In this document: piece by piece, positions 54,791 through 64,000 of the stretch | Layout: the number at the start of each line of letters is the position of its first letter | Position numbering within the stretch: position 1 is the first letter of the stretch | Source of the DNA: Dipteris shenzhenensis | Taxonomy: Eukaryota; Polypodiophyta; Polypodiopsida; Gleicheniales | Assembly: GCA_047967505.1 (NCBI GenBank) | Contig: CM106541.1 | Direction: 5' to 3' (one strand) | DNA length: 64,000 nt | Position numbers and translations under genes: made by a program | Notes under the pieces: generated by a model | Database searches by the model: none | What the model was told of the DNA's origin: nothing | What the model saw: only the letters and a program-made list of their open reading frames with translations

Positions 54791-55978
54791 AACCCTTCTA
54801 CTCGTAAGTTTACAATGAGCAAAGATGTTGTTTTTGATGAGATGAGCGATTGGTATAAACCACTAAATGTGATTGATGATGTAGATCCACAAAATGGTAA
54901 TGTTGCACAGAATTCACAGCAGCAATCACAAAATATTAGTGGACCTGTAGTATCCTCTAGTAGTGGTTCACATACTTTGCCATGGACAGGCACATTGAGA
55001 TCAGGAGGATGTTCTCAAAGCAATGCAGATAGTGGTATGCAAGTATCACGAAAAGGAAAAGAGAAAGTAGGTCAGCCCATGGTTGATGTGAATGCAGGTC
55101 ACTCTTATGTGGATGGTGAATCTAGTGGCTCAGAATAGAGCCTTGATGATGAGTTGGGTATTCCTTCTGTTGTTATGCCTGAAGTAAGGAAGACAAGGCA
55201 TGTTTTGAGAACACCTGGTAGTAAGCATTTTTTCTGCAGGTCTACCAGAGTTAAATATCCTATGCATAGGCTGAAATATGATGGATTTACAGCCATTCAC
55301 TATGCCTATATTGTCAAAGTGATACAAGAACTAGAACCCACTTCTTTTGAGCAAGCCATGGGAAAAGAAAAATGGGAGAAAGCCATGGATGAAGAAATGG
55401 ATGCCTTGGACGGAAATGCTACATGGGAATTGGTGCCTTTGCCTAAAGACAAGAATGCAATTGGCTGCAAGTGGGTTTATAAGGTGAAGCACAATGCAGA
55501 TGGTTTTGTGAATAGACACAAGGCAAGATTAGTTATCAAGGGGTATGCACAGACATATGACATTGATTATGAAGAAACATTCAGTCCGGTTGCAAGGATA
55601 GCAAGCGTAAGAGCAGTCATTGCTATGGCTGCATCAAAGGGATGGTCTTTACATCAAATGGATGTAAAGAATGCCTTCTTGCATGGTGATTCGCAAGAAG
55701 AGGTCTATATGGAGCAGCCACTAGGTGATGTTTGTGCTATTCATCCTGAGTTTGTTTGTAGGTTAAAGAAAGCCTTGTATGGCTTGAAGCAAGCACCCAG
55801 AGCATGGTCTGACAAGATAGGATAGTATTTTGTCACTATTGGCTTTCAGAATTCCAAGGCAGATTTCTCACTTTATGTGAGAAAAATAGAGAAAGGTATT
55901 ATGCTGCTTGTCATTTATGTTGATGATTTGATCATCACAGGTGATAGTGATGAAGATATCCTTCATGTGAAATCTCTG
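54791..55978 (+). pseudogene. pol: Element C linker and reverse transcriptase, N-terminal part
   Basis: The linker (54764-55138) is Ser/Gln/Gly-rich. After a stop at 55136 the RT frame (55154-55825) has EKWEKAMDEEMDALDGNATW, GCKWVYKVKHNADG, HQMDVKNAFLHGDSQEEVYM and LKKALYGLKQAPRAW. It continues past a stop to LLVIYVDDLIITGDS (Y-V-D-D intact, about 55906-55950). At 55978 coding stops because of a 1152-bp insertion. Confidence 0.92.
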
Positions 55979-57130
55979 TATGCAATACTTGTCATTGTCT
56001 CCTCAAATTTATAGCATACAAGTACATCACATGAAATATTAAAAGTCCATAATTCATAAGTAGTTGAGTCTACATCACATTGTCTCACATGTCTATGTCA
56101 ACGGTGTCCACTTAGTTTACTTCACTAGTGTTAGATAGTCACATATTTTGTAGAACATTCCAAATCTATGGAAGGTCGCCACCAAAATAATCATTACTCT
56201 TATCTTGTTCTATTAAACTTTAATCTTGAAAATGTTTATATTTTATCCTTTCTCATGCAATAGTAGTCATAATGGACTATAAGAAAATTAATATGTTAAG
56301 CATACTTCTTATTTTGATTAGTTGTTCTTTTTGTAGGACATTGTTTAGCATTAGTTCTTTCTTAATAACTAAAAATTTAAAAAAACATTATACTCCTTAA
56401 CATGAGGTTGAGCATAAATTACTTGGATACCATCCTTAGCATATCAAATGTTTGTCTCCATACATTTTATTAAGGGGTCGTGAAGGAGCTAATAGTTGCA
56501 AGCTAGCATTGAAGCTTGTCTACTCTACTCAAGGCTCAAAATTCTAACTTTGCTCTTGGTGTAATCATGGCAAGTGAGTTAGTGTTCCAACAACACTTGG
56601 ATAATATTTGGAGACCCAAATGTGACAAAGAAGATGTTATTGCTAGAAGGATGTACTCGGGAAGGGTTTTTTAACTACTCTTTACCATGTAGCATGGACT
56701 CAAAGTTTAAGAAGTTCCTTTATGTACTTTGTGACTTCAACATGATTCGGATCGACTATAGGAGGACCGATCCATGTGGACTTTTGCTTAAATAATCCTT
56801 TGTTATACTTTGGAAGTCAAATTATCTATTTTATGAATGTATGATTCCAATAAACATGGTATGGATGAATATATATAGTCCACCCCCATGGTTTTTACTT
56901 TCATACAATAAACTTCTTTCAATCAAATGAGATGAAGATGTATTGAATTTCATTATGCTATGGAATTAGTAGCTAGTCGGTTACTCGAAGGGAAAATTTA
57001 AGATTGATGCAAAAAAATGGTTAGCCCTTTTTCTATTGGAACTATTACTAAGCTATATTGACCCAACCTTGCAAAATATAAGTTAGGTTTAGTTTTGAAC
57101 ATGCATGTTAAACAATCTTGTTAGATGCTA
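55979..57130. mobile_element. Unclassified 1.15-kb insertion in element C RT
   Basis: AT-rich sequence interrupting the RT: the frame ends HVKSL at 55978 and resumes LK-KFEMKDLGELRYFLG at 57131. No coding frame inside. The ends read TATGCAATACTTG and ...GTTAGATGCTA; the terminal bases are weakly inverted (TATGCA/TAGCAT) and no convincing target-site duplication is seen. It could be a non-autonomous DNA transposon or filler DNA. Confidence 0.6.
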
Positions 57131-58022
57131 TTGAAGTAGAAGTTTGAGATGAAGGATTTGGGAGAGCTGCGTTACTTCTTGGGCATTGAGGTGATTAGAT
57201 CCACAAGTGGGATATGGCTATGGGAGAGGCAGTATGGATTGGACATGCTGTCCAAATATGGGATGACAGGCTGTAAGCCTATTTCAGTTCCTTTGGAGCA
57301 GAATGTGAAGTTGAGCGCAGATGCAAGTGAGCTTCTGGAAGACCCTACTATGTACAGACGCATAGTAGGAAGTTTGATTTATATGACTATTACTAGGCCA
57401 GATTTGAGATATGCTGGTAAGTCAGTTTATGCAGCTCCAAGGAAACCACATTTGGATGTAGCTAGATGCATACTGAGGTATGTGAAGTTTACATTGTAGT
57501 ATGGACTATTTTATGAGACAGGGGTTCAGATACAATTGCATGGATACACTGATGCTGATTGGGATGGTAGTATTTCTGATAGACGATCTACCAGTGGATA
57601 TGTGTTCTCTTTTCGGAATGCTACAGTCACTTAGAGTAGTAAGAGAAATAGCCTACAATTGCCTTGTCGAGCACAGAGGCTGAGTACAGGGGTGCAGCAA
57701 TGGCTTCATGTGAGGCAGCTTGGTTGCGTAAGCTGCTTTATGATATGCATCAGTCTACAGATGGGCCGGTTGTCATTTATTGCGACAACATGAGCAGTAT
57801 ACACTTGGAAAATAACCCAGTTTATCATGCTAAAACAAAGCACATTGAGGTGCATTGTCACTATGTGCAGGAGAAGGTTCTAGTAGGTTTTATTGATCTA
57901 GTTTATGTCAGCACAGAGGATCAAGTAGCTGAGATATTCACAAAGGCATTGGGTGCAGAGAAGTTGTGCAAGTTCAGAGACTTGCTTCGTGTGCAGGAAT
58001 TGGGATTGAGCTTGAGGGGGAG
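57131..58022 (+). pseudogene. pol: Element C RT end and RNase H
   Basis: FEMKDLGELRYFLGIEV, RQYGLDMLSKYGMTGCKPIS and RIVGSLIYMTITRPDL belong to the RT end. RNase H: GYTDADWDGSISDRRSTSGY (catalytic D, near 57544-57600), then after frame changes SSTEAEYRGAAMASCEAAW (catalytic E) and VIYCDNMSSIHLENNP, ending EIFTKALGAEKL and a short tail into the LTR. A stop at 57499, one near 57634 and a frameshift around 57650 break it. Confidence 0.92.
58011..58022 (+). promoter_or_regulatory. Polypurine tract of element C
   Basis: CTTGAGGGGGAG directly before the 3' LTR; it overlaps the end of the RNase H frame, as usual for copia. Confidence 0.85.
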
Positions 58023-58381
58023 TGTTGAGATATCGAGCTCCACTCGTGATATGCCAGGGTGACCGTTGTGCATTTATGTCACCGACTTGTTAGTTGCAGA
58101 TGCAGTTGGTATACCGACCATGAATAATAGTTGGATGTCAGCTATCTTTGTGTACCCTAGTTAGTAGCTCAATTAGTATGCCACCTAGGTTAGCTGAGTT
58201 TGGTGTGAGACCCACATATAGGGTTCACCTATTCCTTTCGTACTTAGAGAGAGTTCTTTTGGCTTTTCACAACTAAGAAGAGGAAAATTGTTTTTAGCCT
58301 CCACCTTTGTGTGTATTCCCCCATTGTGTATGTGAGAAAGCTGCAAGTGAGACTCCTTACTTCTCTCCCACTCTCTTCACA
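58023..58381 (+). repeat. 3' LTR of element C
   Basis: 359 bp with TGTTGAGATATC...CTCTTCACA ends, followed by the GTGAC target duplication. Homologous to the LTR of A (2263-2614, opposite orientation). Confidence 0.96.
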
Positions 58382-59098
58382 GTGACATAAGGAGCGATTC
58401 TTGAAAATTGATTCGGAGTGCGAACCTACTTCTTGGAAATTTCTTGCAACAGCTTTGTGCACAACAGTGTAGCCCACGACATGTTCTCTCCTTGCTCTAC
58501 TGCTGCCAAATAAGCATAATTTTCCTTTGCCATATAGTCATTGCAAACCAACAGAACCACTCGCTCCATGAACCAAGCTAACTATTGTTTTTGAACAGAA
58601 TCTCGTACCTTGCTGATCATATAGGGATTCTTAGATGAGTAAGGATTCCTAAACTCTTCCATCATCACCTCATCCAAACACTTGTCCAGTTAAATCTCTT
58701 CCTCATAGTAAGGCATACAAAAAACTGTAGCTATCAACTTTGGTGTTATTCTAACTCCCAAATCAATCTCTCCCGCTGTGTGTTGTAGTGTATGGAACTG
58801 ACTCAAAACTTTGGGATTATCCTGCCACAGCTCCCGTGGTAAGCATGCAAAGTCATACAACTTGATCTTCTTCAACCACACTTTATTCATCATCAAATTG
58901 AGAAATACCTTGGATTGCTGAAAAACCGACTAACTCTCAAGTATCTCCTTCTTCTTCAATGTTTGCTTCTTTAGTGGTTCATCCGATTCTGTTTTTGAAT
59001 CTTCGGAAACATCTAGCAAATCCTCCTTTGGCAGCTTCTCCTCCATTTTCACCCTCTTACTACATCGCACAGGTGCTACTTTCGATTTTGGGGCCATC
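58382..59098 (-). pseudogene. Accessory ORF of element E, N-terminal half
   Basis: Starts at the ATG at 59096-59098 (MAPKSKVAPVRCSKRVKMEE), a basic then acidic/lysine-rich leader. After a stop near 58930 it continues with IKLYDFACLPRELWQDNPKV, GEIDLGVRITPKLIATVF (58690-58896), EEFRNPYSSKNPYMISKVRD and VVLLVCNDYMAKENYAYLAA, then reaches the GTGAC junction of element C and continues at 47055. Stops in place of Trp or Gln codons suggest point decay. The W/L pattern recalls the plant-specific domain found in ORFs of Athila elements. No signal peptide or membrane helix is visible. Confidence 0.6.
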
Positions 59099-59523
59099 TA
59101 TTCACTTGTTGCGACCGATAGCAAATCAAGATCTGGACATGACCTCAAGAGTTCTTCATCATTATGAATATCCACATTCACAAAGGACATCCTCCAAAAA
59201 ATACTGGCTTGAACACAACTTCAAACAGAAGTCAGAGCAAACTAATTCTGGCAGGGAAAAAAATAGCTAAACCTCACACACGTCAATTCAAACTGAAGAG
59301 AATTTTTATAATGATGAGAGACTAGACCAACCAACCATGTCGAATATCACATCAGCCTCCCACCTTAGGCATCAAGAATCATCGACATGCATGAAACATC
59401 ACCATTAGTATGGCCAGTACTACCAACGGATTTGAAACTTCAGAATTGGAATCTTCGCTCCACATTCGGATCTCACATCACTTTGGAATTTCGGATCTCG
59501 AACCATAGTTCCACATTCGGATC
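59099..59523 (-). other. Spacer after element E integrase, with short repeats
   Basis: Non-coding. It contains two 51-bp units starting TCCACATTCGGATCTCA (59459 and 59510), plus a related TTTGGATCTTCGAACC. The repeat extends slightly into the end of the integrase frame. Confidence 0.6.
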
Positions 59524-60800
59524 TCATATCGATTCGAAACTTTGGATCTTCGAACCTGCAAGCAGCCACACTGAACACAACTTTGCCACCATGCATTGCA
59601 CCACCAAAACCTCTACTACAACCTCCACATAAAGTGTTGGAGCATGATATGGTTTCAATCGATACCCATTGAGTGGTTTCGGAATTGCATTCCCATACAT
59701 ATCCTCCAATTTGAATGTTCCCTCTCCTAAGACCTCAACAATCTTGTAGGGAACATTATAGCTCAACTTCAGTTTACCAAGACGAGGGCCTAGTTTAGAA
59801 TTAAAGATCAATACCAGATCCCCCTTATGGAACACCTTAAATTTGATATTCCTATTGACCCATGCTTGTCTCCGCTTCTGGATCACATCTGAAATGTATG
59901 AGCTAACAACCCGATCCTCTTCCAACTTTAGCAACTGCTTGATCCTATGATGAACCAACTCTTTTAGAGACAATCTGCATTCAGATGCTATTCGAAGACT
60001 CAATACAATGAACTCCATTGGAACCATAGCTTCACACCCATATAACAGATGAAACGGTGTCATTCCAGTAGTCACTTTGTATGCTATCCGGAATGCCCAT
60101 AATGTCGAGTGTAACTTTTGGTCCCAATCAGTTTTGTTCTTTGAAACTGTTCTCCTGAGGATTTTCTTAAATGTCTTATTTGAATTTTCAGGTGACCATT
60201 AGCTTGTGGATAATAAGTAGTGGACTTCTTATGCACAATCATATGTAAACTTGTTAGCATTTTCATTACCTTGTTCAGAAAATGAACTCCCTGATCTGAA
60301 ACTATCTCGATTGGACACCCAAATCTAGTTATGATATTATAATATAGAAACTTAGTTGTGCTTGTAGTTGTATTATCCCTCAATGCAATTGCTTCCACCC
60401 ACTTTGTACAGTAATCTATAGTCACCAGAATATACTTGTTCCCAGTATACTTGGCAGGTGGTTTAATAGGACCCATAAAGTCAAGCCCCCATTTTTGGAA
60501 AGGACCTAGAGGTAGCATGGGTTGGTGTGGCATTCTTTCTACATCGGTTGGTCTTCCATCTCGCTGACATGGTAAACAAGTCTTGGCAAATTCATGAGCA
60601 TCCTACATGATTGTGGGCCACCACAAACCAGCCTGAAGTATCTTTTTGCCAGTGATGTACCCCGAATAGTGCCCTCCCGAACTTCCAACATGTGCTTCCA
60701 TCAACACAACCTTTCTCTCATAATCGGGGACACACCTCCAGATCACCTGATCAATGCTTCTCCTGTACAACACCCCAGCTATGACCAAAAATGGTTTACT
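59524..60800 (-). pseudogene. pol: Element E integrase
   Basis: Zinc-binding part at 60540-60800: HVGSSGGHYSGYITGKKILQ and [10 protein letters not shown]. The core (60084-60533) has [12 protein letters not shown] (first D), [14 protein letters not shown] (second D) and [14 protein letters not shown], where the catalytic E of the usual N-G-Q-x-E is replaced or shifted. C-terminal part 59524-60075: GMTPFHLLYGCEAMVP, KLGPRLGKLKLSYNVPYKIV and PLNGYRLKPYH. One frame change near 60080 and one stop near 60605 break it. No chromodomain follows. Confidence 0.9.
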
Positions 60801-61560
60801 CTATAGTACAAATTTCTTCCTTTGATCTCGGGATAATGACTGAGGTACCACCCCATTTGTCGAAAAAAGCAACATCCGATCGTACCAATCATGCCCTTCC
60901 TTTGTACTGATAGAAAATAAATGAGCATCAGGTAGATCATCTTGTACCCCCACAGGTTCTTCACCACTCAGCAATCTGCTTAAATAATATGAAACAACAT
61001 GTTGTTTTCCTAGTGTATGCAGAATGTCATAATCATATTCTTGAAGCAAAAGTATCCACCTAGCTAGTCAGCCAGACAATTGTGGTTTATTCACCAAATA
61101 AATAAGTGTCTGATGATCCAGATGTAGTATCACTTTATTTCCCAACAAACAATGTCGAAATCGTTGGCGGGCATACACCATCCCCAATGCTTCCCTCTGA
61201 GTCACAGTATAATATTGTTTTGCTTTTGTCATTCTCCTACTTGCATAATATATAGGCTAAAACCAACCTTTAACAAATTGTTGCATCAACACTGCTCCCC
61301 AATAGCCACATCTGAAGCATCCACAAAAATATGAAATGGCAACTTCTAGTTAGGTGGTTTGAGGATGGGTGCTACCACCAACATTTTCTTTAATAGAATG
61401 AAAGCCTTCTGTTGTGGTTCTTCCCATGTAAACAATTCCCCCTTCTTGGTAAGCTTTGTCAGAGGTACACAAACATGAGATAGATATGATAAAAATCTGC
61501 TATGCCACTTGATTTGCCCAACAAAGCTTGATAATTGCTTTAAGGTTCTAGGTGTAGGGG
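60801..61560 (-). pseudogene. pol: Element E RNase H
   Basis: From the right: FHIFVDASDVAIG (catalytic D, near 61310-61345), YYASRRMTKAKQYYTVTQRE (catalytic E, 61185-61245), VIWCVLRQRFRHCLLGNKV-like, then LLQEYDYDILHTLGKQHVVS (60990-61050), the end of RNase H, and a spacer to the integrase. Several stops occur. Confidence 0.8.
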
Positions 61561-62308
61561 TGTTCTAAATGACTTCCACTTTTTATGGGTCTATGGTCAT
61601 CCCTTCTTCCAAAATTATATGTCCCAACAAGACACCCCTTTTTACTGCAAATGCATGTTTCTCTGGGTTTAAACTCAGTTGTGCAATTCTACATCTCTCC
61701 ATACATAGTCTCAAATGCTGTAAATGCTCATTCTTTTTTCTAAACACAGAAAAATCATCCAGAAAAATTCTGATGAAAGTAGTCAAGTAAGGAGCAAAGA
61801 CTTCCTAGATCCATTTCGGAAATGTGGGAGGTGCATTCTTAAGACCAAAAGTCATAACATTACTGGCAAAAAATCCCCACTCTATGATGAAAGCTATCTT
61901 CTCTATGTCCTCCGGAGCCATCCTTATCTGATTGTAGCCACTAAAACCATCCAAGAAACTATACATTTCATGACCAGCTATAGAATCAAGCATTGTGTCA
62001 CAAAAAGGTAATGGAAAAGGCTCGGTTATTGTTGCTGCATTTAATTTTCTATAATCAACACATACTCTCAGCTTACCATTGTTCTTAGGTACTATGACTA
62101 TAGGTGAAAGCCAAGTTACCTTATCAACTGGATAAATGAACCCCACCTTGAGTAGCTTATCAATTTCCTCCTTCACCCTCTGAGCATAATTTGGATTCAT
62201 TCTATATCTTTGTTGAACCATTGGGATAGCATCTTTCTTCAAGTTAATTCTATGTTGGCAAAAAGCTAGATCAACTCCTTTCATATCCGCGTAATGCCAA
62301 GTAAACAC
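61561..62308 (-). pseudogene. pol: Element E reverse transcriptase
   Basis: RYRMNPNYAQRVKEEIDKLL, SPIVIVPKNNGKLRVCVDYR, FPLPFCDTMLDSIAGHEMYS, FLDGFSGYNQIRMAPED and VMTFGLKNAPPTF (61805-62308). After a break at 61800, FIRIFLDDFSVFRK (F-L-D-D intact) and LLGHIILEEGMTIDP (61583-61786). The pattern F-L-D-G-F-S-G-Y-N-Q and the missing chromodomain fit Athila/Tat-type gypsy. Confidence 0.92.
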
Positions 62309-63200
62309 ATTCTTGAATTCCTATAACAATTTATGCAAATCTTTAGAAAAAGTTGCATCTAACAAACCACTAACATGTACCAACTTTGGATCTTGTTCTG
62401 TTCCAAGGTTCATCTTAGTTAAATCATTCTCCTGGACTCTCACACACTTCCTTATGTGATCCTCAAATGCTGTTTTGACTTCAATGATTGCTTGAATGTT
62501 AGTTTTAACATAAACTTCTTCCTTCTCCTCATCAACATCCCATTGATCTGCGTAAGCTCCATTTGACTTCTTTTCTTTGCCTTCTTCTTGGGCTTCCTTC
62601 GGACTGAGACTGCGGAACTGTGGGCATCTCCATTGTAGGAAAACTGCACCTTGAAAGACTTTCGTACTAATCAAGAATACTCAGCACATCCACTTCAAAA
62701 ATTGGCACAAGAGATGGATTTATTTTCAGAAACCATTCCTCCTCATCATCCTGCACTTTAGCCACCATGTTAATGCCTTCAGCTCTACCAAGGGCTAAAC
62801 CCTTTTTGGTATATTTCTTGTTGGAACCATTGCCATCTTCAATTTCTTCTTTCCTTTTCTGATAGTTACCCTATCAGCCCCCTAATCTTGCTTGATCTTG
62901 GCTACCCAAAACCATGGCCTGTCAAGCAGCATCGAATAAGATTGCTCATCTCCCTCCAAATATTAGGACCACAAAACTAACCATAAACATCAATCCACAA
63001 ACTCCAATCTATTGATTTCGCAGAATTCCCAGAGGCTGGACCCTTCTTTGGTCCACCATCTTCACCTAAAAAGGGGCTCGTTCTAATTCATTGAGGTAGA
63101 ATTTCCTATAAATGTCTTCAGACAAGATGTTTACCCCCAACCCACCATCTAGCAGAACTTCTGCTATCATCTATGACTTATATTCCACTTGAATAAGTGG
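62309..63200 (-). pseudogene. pol: Element E protease and linker
   Basis: The protease motif VLLDGGLGVNILSEDIYRKF (about 63110-63165) is the D-G-G type typical of Athila/Tat elements. Downstream, PLGILRN and LGSQDQARLG in broken frames are the flap and strand regions. The linker at 62321-62674 is Glu/Lys-rich and leads to the RT start LHKLL...FKNVFTWHYADMKGVDL. Confidence 0.78.
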
Positions 63201-64000
63201 TATAATATAATCCACATCCTCTATCTGTGTTGCATTCACAGCTGGGTCAACTTCAAAAGACTCTCCCTCTTCCTTTTTTGCCTTATCCCTATTCGGCTCC
63301 CCATGTCAACTGACAACTTAGCCAACAACTGCGTTTTGAATTCTGGTACTAGATTGAGAAGTTGATCCAGTGTGATATTAATCTTCACCTTGAGCAGGCT
63401 CTGAAACAATTCTTCTTGTTCCCCTGTAACCTCCTTTTCTGATTCTTGAAGCACGCCAATCCTCTGCTGAGCCTCTCTGCAAGCCCCTTTCTTTTCCAAA
63501 ATATCTACTTTTTGATTTTCGTTTGGCCTATCAGATACCTCACGTTGTACTATGCTCCCTTTACTGTCAGCCTGATCTTCCTTTGGGTTCACCTCAATCA
63601 CTGCTAGATTTGCACATTGAGGTTGGAGTTTGTTTTTCTACTAGTTGTACTGATACACCCATTTTTCCTTGGGTAGGCATAGGTTGTGTGGTGTCCATCA
63701 ATGCCCACTTAACCTTTTTCTCTACATTCACCTTATCCAAGGCTTTAAGAACCTCATATCAAACTTTCTTTTGCTCATCCCACTCAATTGGGTGTTTACG
63801 TTTGTCTGTTATTGGTATTTTTTCCTCCTTTGGGATTGGTCCTGGGCCCTTGGTCTTGGGCCCTAACTCCTATATTTGCCTTAGTTCATCGAGTCTCTTC
63901 AAAAGAGGTAGGCCTCTTGGCACACCATGCCTTTGAAAAAATATGGAGGGAGGAGAGGAGAAGAGTGGGGATGAGGAGAGAGGGCACATCCAGAGTGTAC
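63201..64000 (-). pseudogene. gag-pol: Element E Gag C-terminus / Gag-Pol linker
   Basis: Frames at 63236-63601 and about 63600-63936 on the minus strand. The first has a charged region (KVDILEKKGACREAQQRIGV) and LLKVKINITLDQLLNLVPEF, a block found between Gag and protease in this gypsy lineage. The second reads LPLLKRLDELRQIQELGPKT, HPIEWDEQKKV and KVKWALMDTTQPMPTQGKMG. The main Gag would be to the right of the window. Confidence 0.65.

Larger units (their letters stand above)
47061..58381 (+). mobile_element. Ty1/copia element C (same family as A), carrying element B
   Basis: A plus-strand copia element whose 5' LTR is split by element B (47061-47353 and 52193-52263). The 3' LTR is 58023-58381. 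It is flanked by GTGAC at 47056-47060 and 58382-58386, a perfect 5-bp target-site duplication, inside the accessory ORF of element E. The interior has PBS, gag, protease, integrase, RT and RNase H, with many stops and frameshifts and a 1.15-kb insert in the RT. Confidence 0.95.
45560..64000 (-). mobile_element. Ty3/gypsy element E (Athila/Tat-like), split by copia C
   Basis: A minus-strand gypsy element entering from the right edge: Gag end, protease, RT, RNase H, integrase (59524-60800), a spacer, then an accessory ORF (59098-58387 and 47055-45560) interrupted by copia C. No chromodomain is seen after the integrase. The 5' part and LTR lie beyond the window, and the 3' LTR is not identified. 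It matches element F in pol and accessory-ORF order. Confidence 0.8.

Noticed and set aside
55978-57122. A GT...AG intron in the RT of element C
   Set aside because: The insert begins CTCT|GTATGC and has TTGTTAG near its end, but removing GT..AG leaves extra bases and an immediate stop; the RT frame is restored only by removing 55979-57130. Retroelement genes rarely hold introns.
58382-59098. Calling the accessory ORF an envelope (env) gene
   Set aside because: Position after integrase fits, but no signal peptide, transmembrane segment or cleavage site is visible in either E or F.

Overview
The window is repeat-dominated nuclear DNA of a land plant. Almost every recognisable gene belongs to an LTR retrotransposon: Ty1/copia with UBN2-type Gag, and Ty3/gypsy both with a chromodomain and of Athila/Tat-like type. 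Five primer-binding sites are TGGTATCA-type, as used by plant elements primed by initiator tRNA-Met. No rRNA, tRNA, CRISPR or bacterial operon is visible. The density of old, nested, mutated elements suggests a large genome such as a gymnosperm or fern, but the lineage cannot be fixed from this sequence.

Layout. 1-2614: copia A (minus), cut by the left edge, with its 5' LTR and PBS; it sits in gypsy F (plus, 2615-6476), whose RT, RNase H and integrase are followed by an extra ORF. 6.5-15.9 kb: mostly degenerate DNA with three coding relics I cannot name (6.87-7.7 kb plus, 10.55-11.44 kb minus, 14.3-15.65 kb minus). 15957-16670: the best candidate for a host protein-coding sequence. 16.7-20 kb: non-coding, with an LTR fragment of family J. 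20.0-37.34 kb: chromovirus-like gypsy G (minus), split by copia derivative I (21145-25374, gag only) and by chromovirus H (26759-33445, nearly complete), and carrying a hAT-like MITE in its RT. 37.3-40.7 kb: AT-rich DNA ending in a LINE relic. 40745-41542: a J-family LTR with TATA box and PBS. 42.4-45.5 kb: decayed gypsy D (minus). 45.6-64 kb: gypsy E (minus), whose downstream accessory ORF is interrupted by copia C (47061-58381, TSD GTGAC); C's own 5' LTR is interrupted by copia B (47354-52192).

The insertion order is readable because host reading frames resume across the inserts and target-site duplications match: E, then C, then B on the right; G, then H and I in the middle; F, then A on the left. 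The most unusual points are the accessory ORF placed after the integrase in both E and F, the gag-only element I, the unidentified relic gene at 14.3-15.65 kb, and repeated short tandem duplications of 33-101 bp inside element genes and LTRs.
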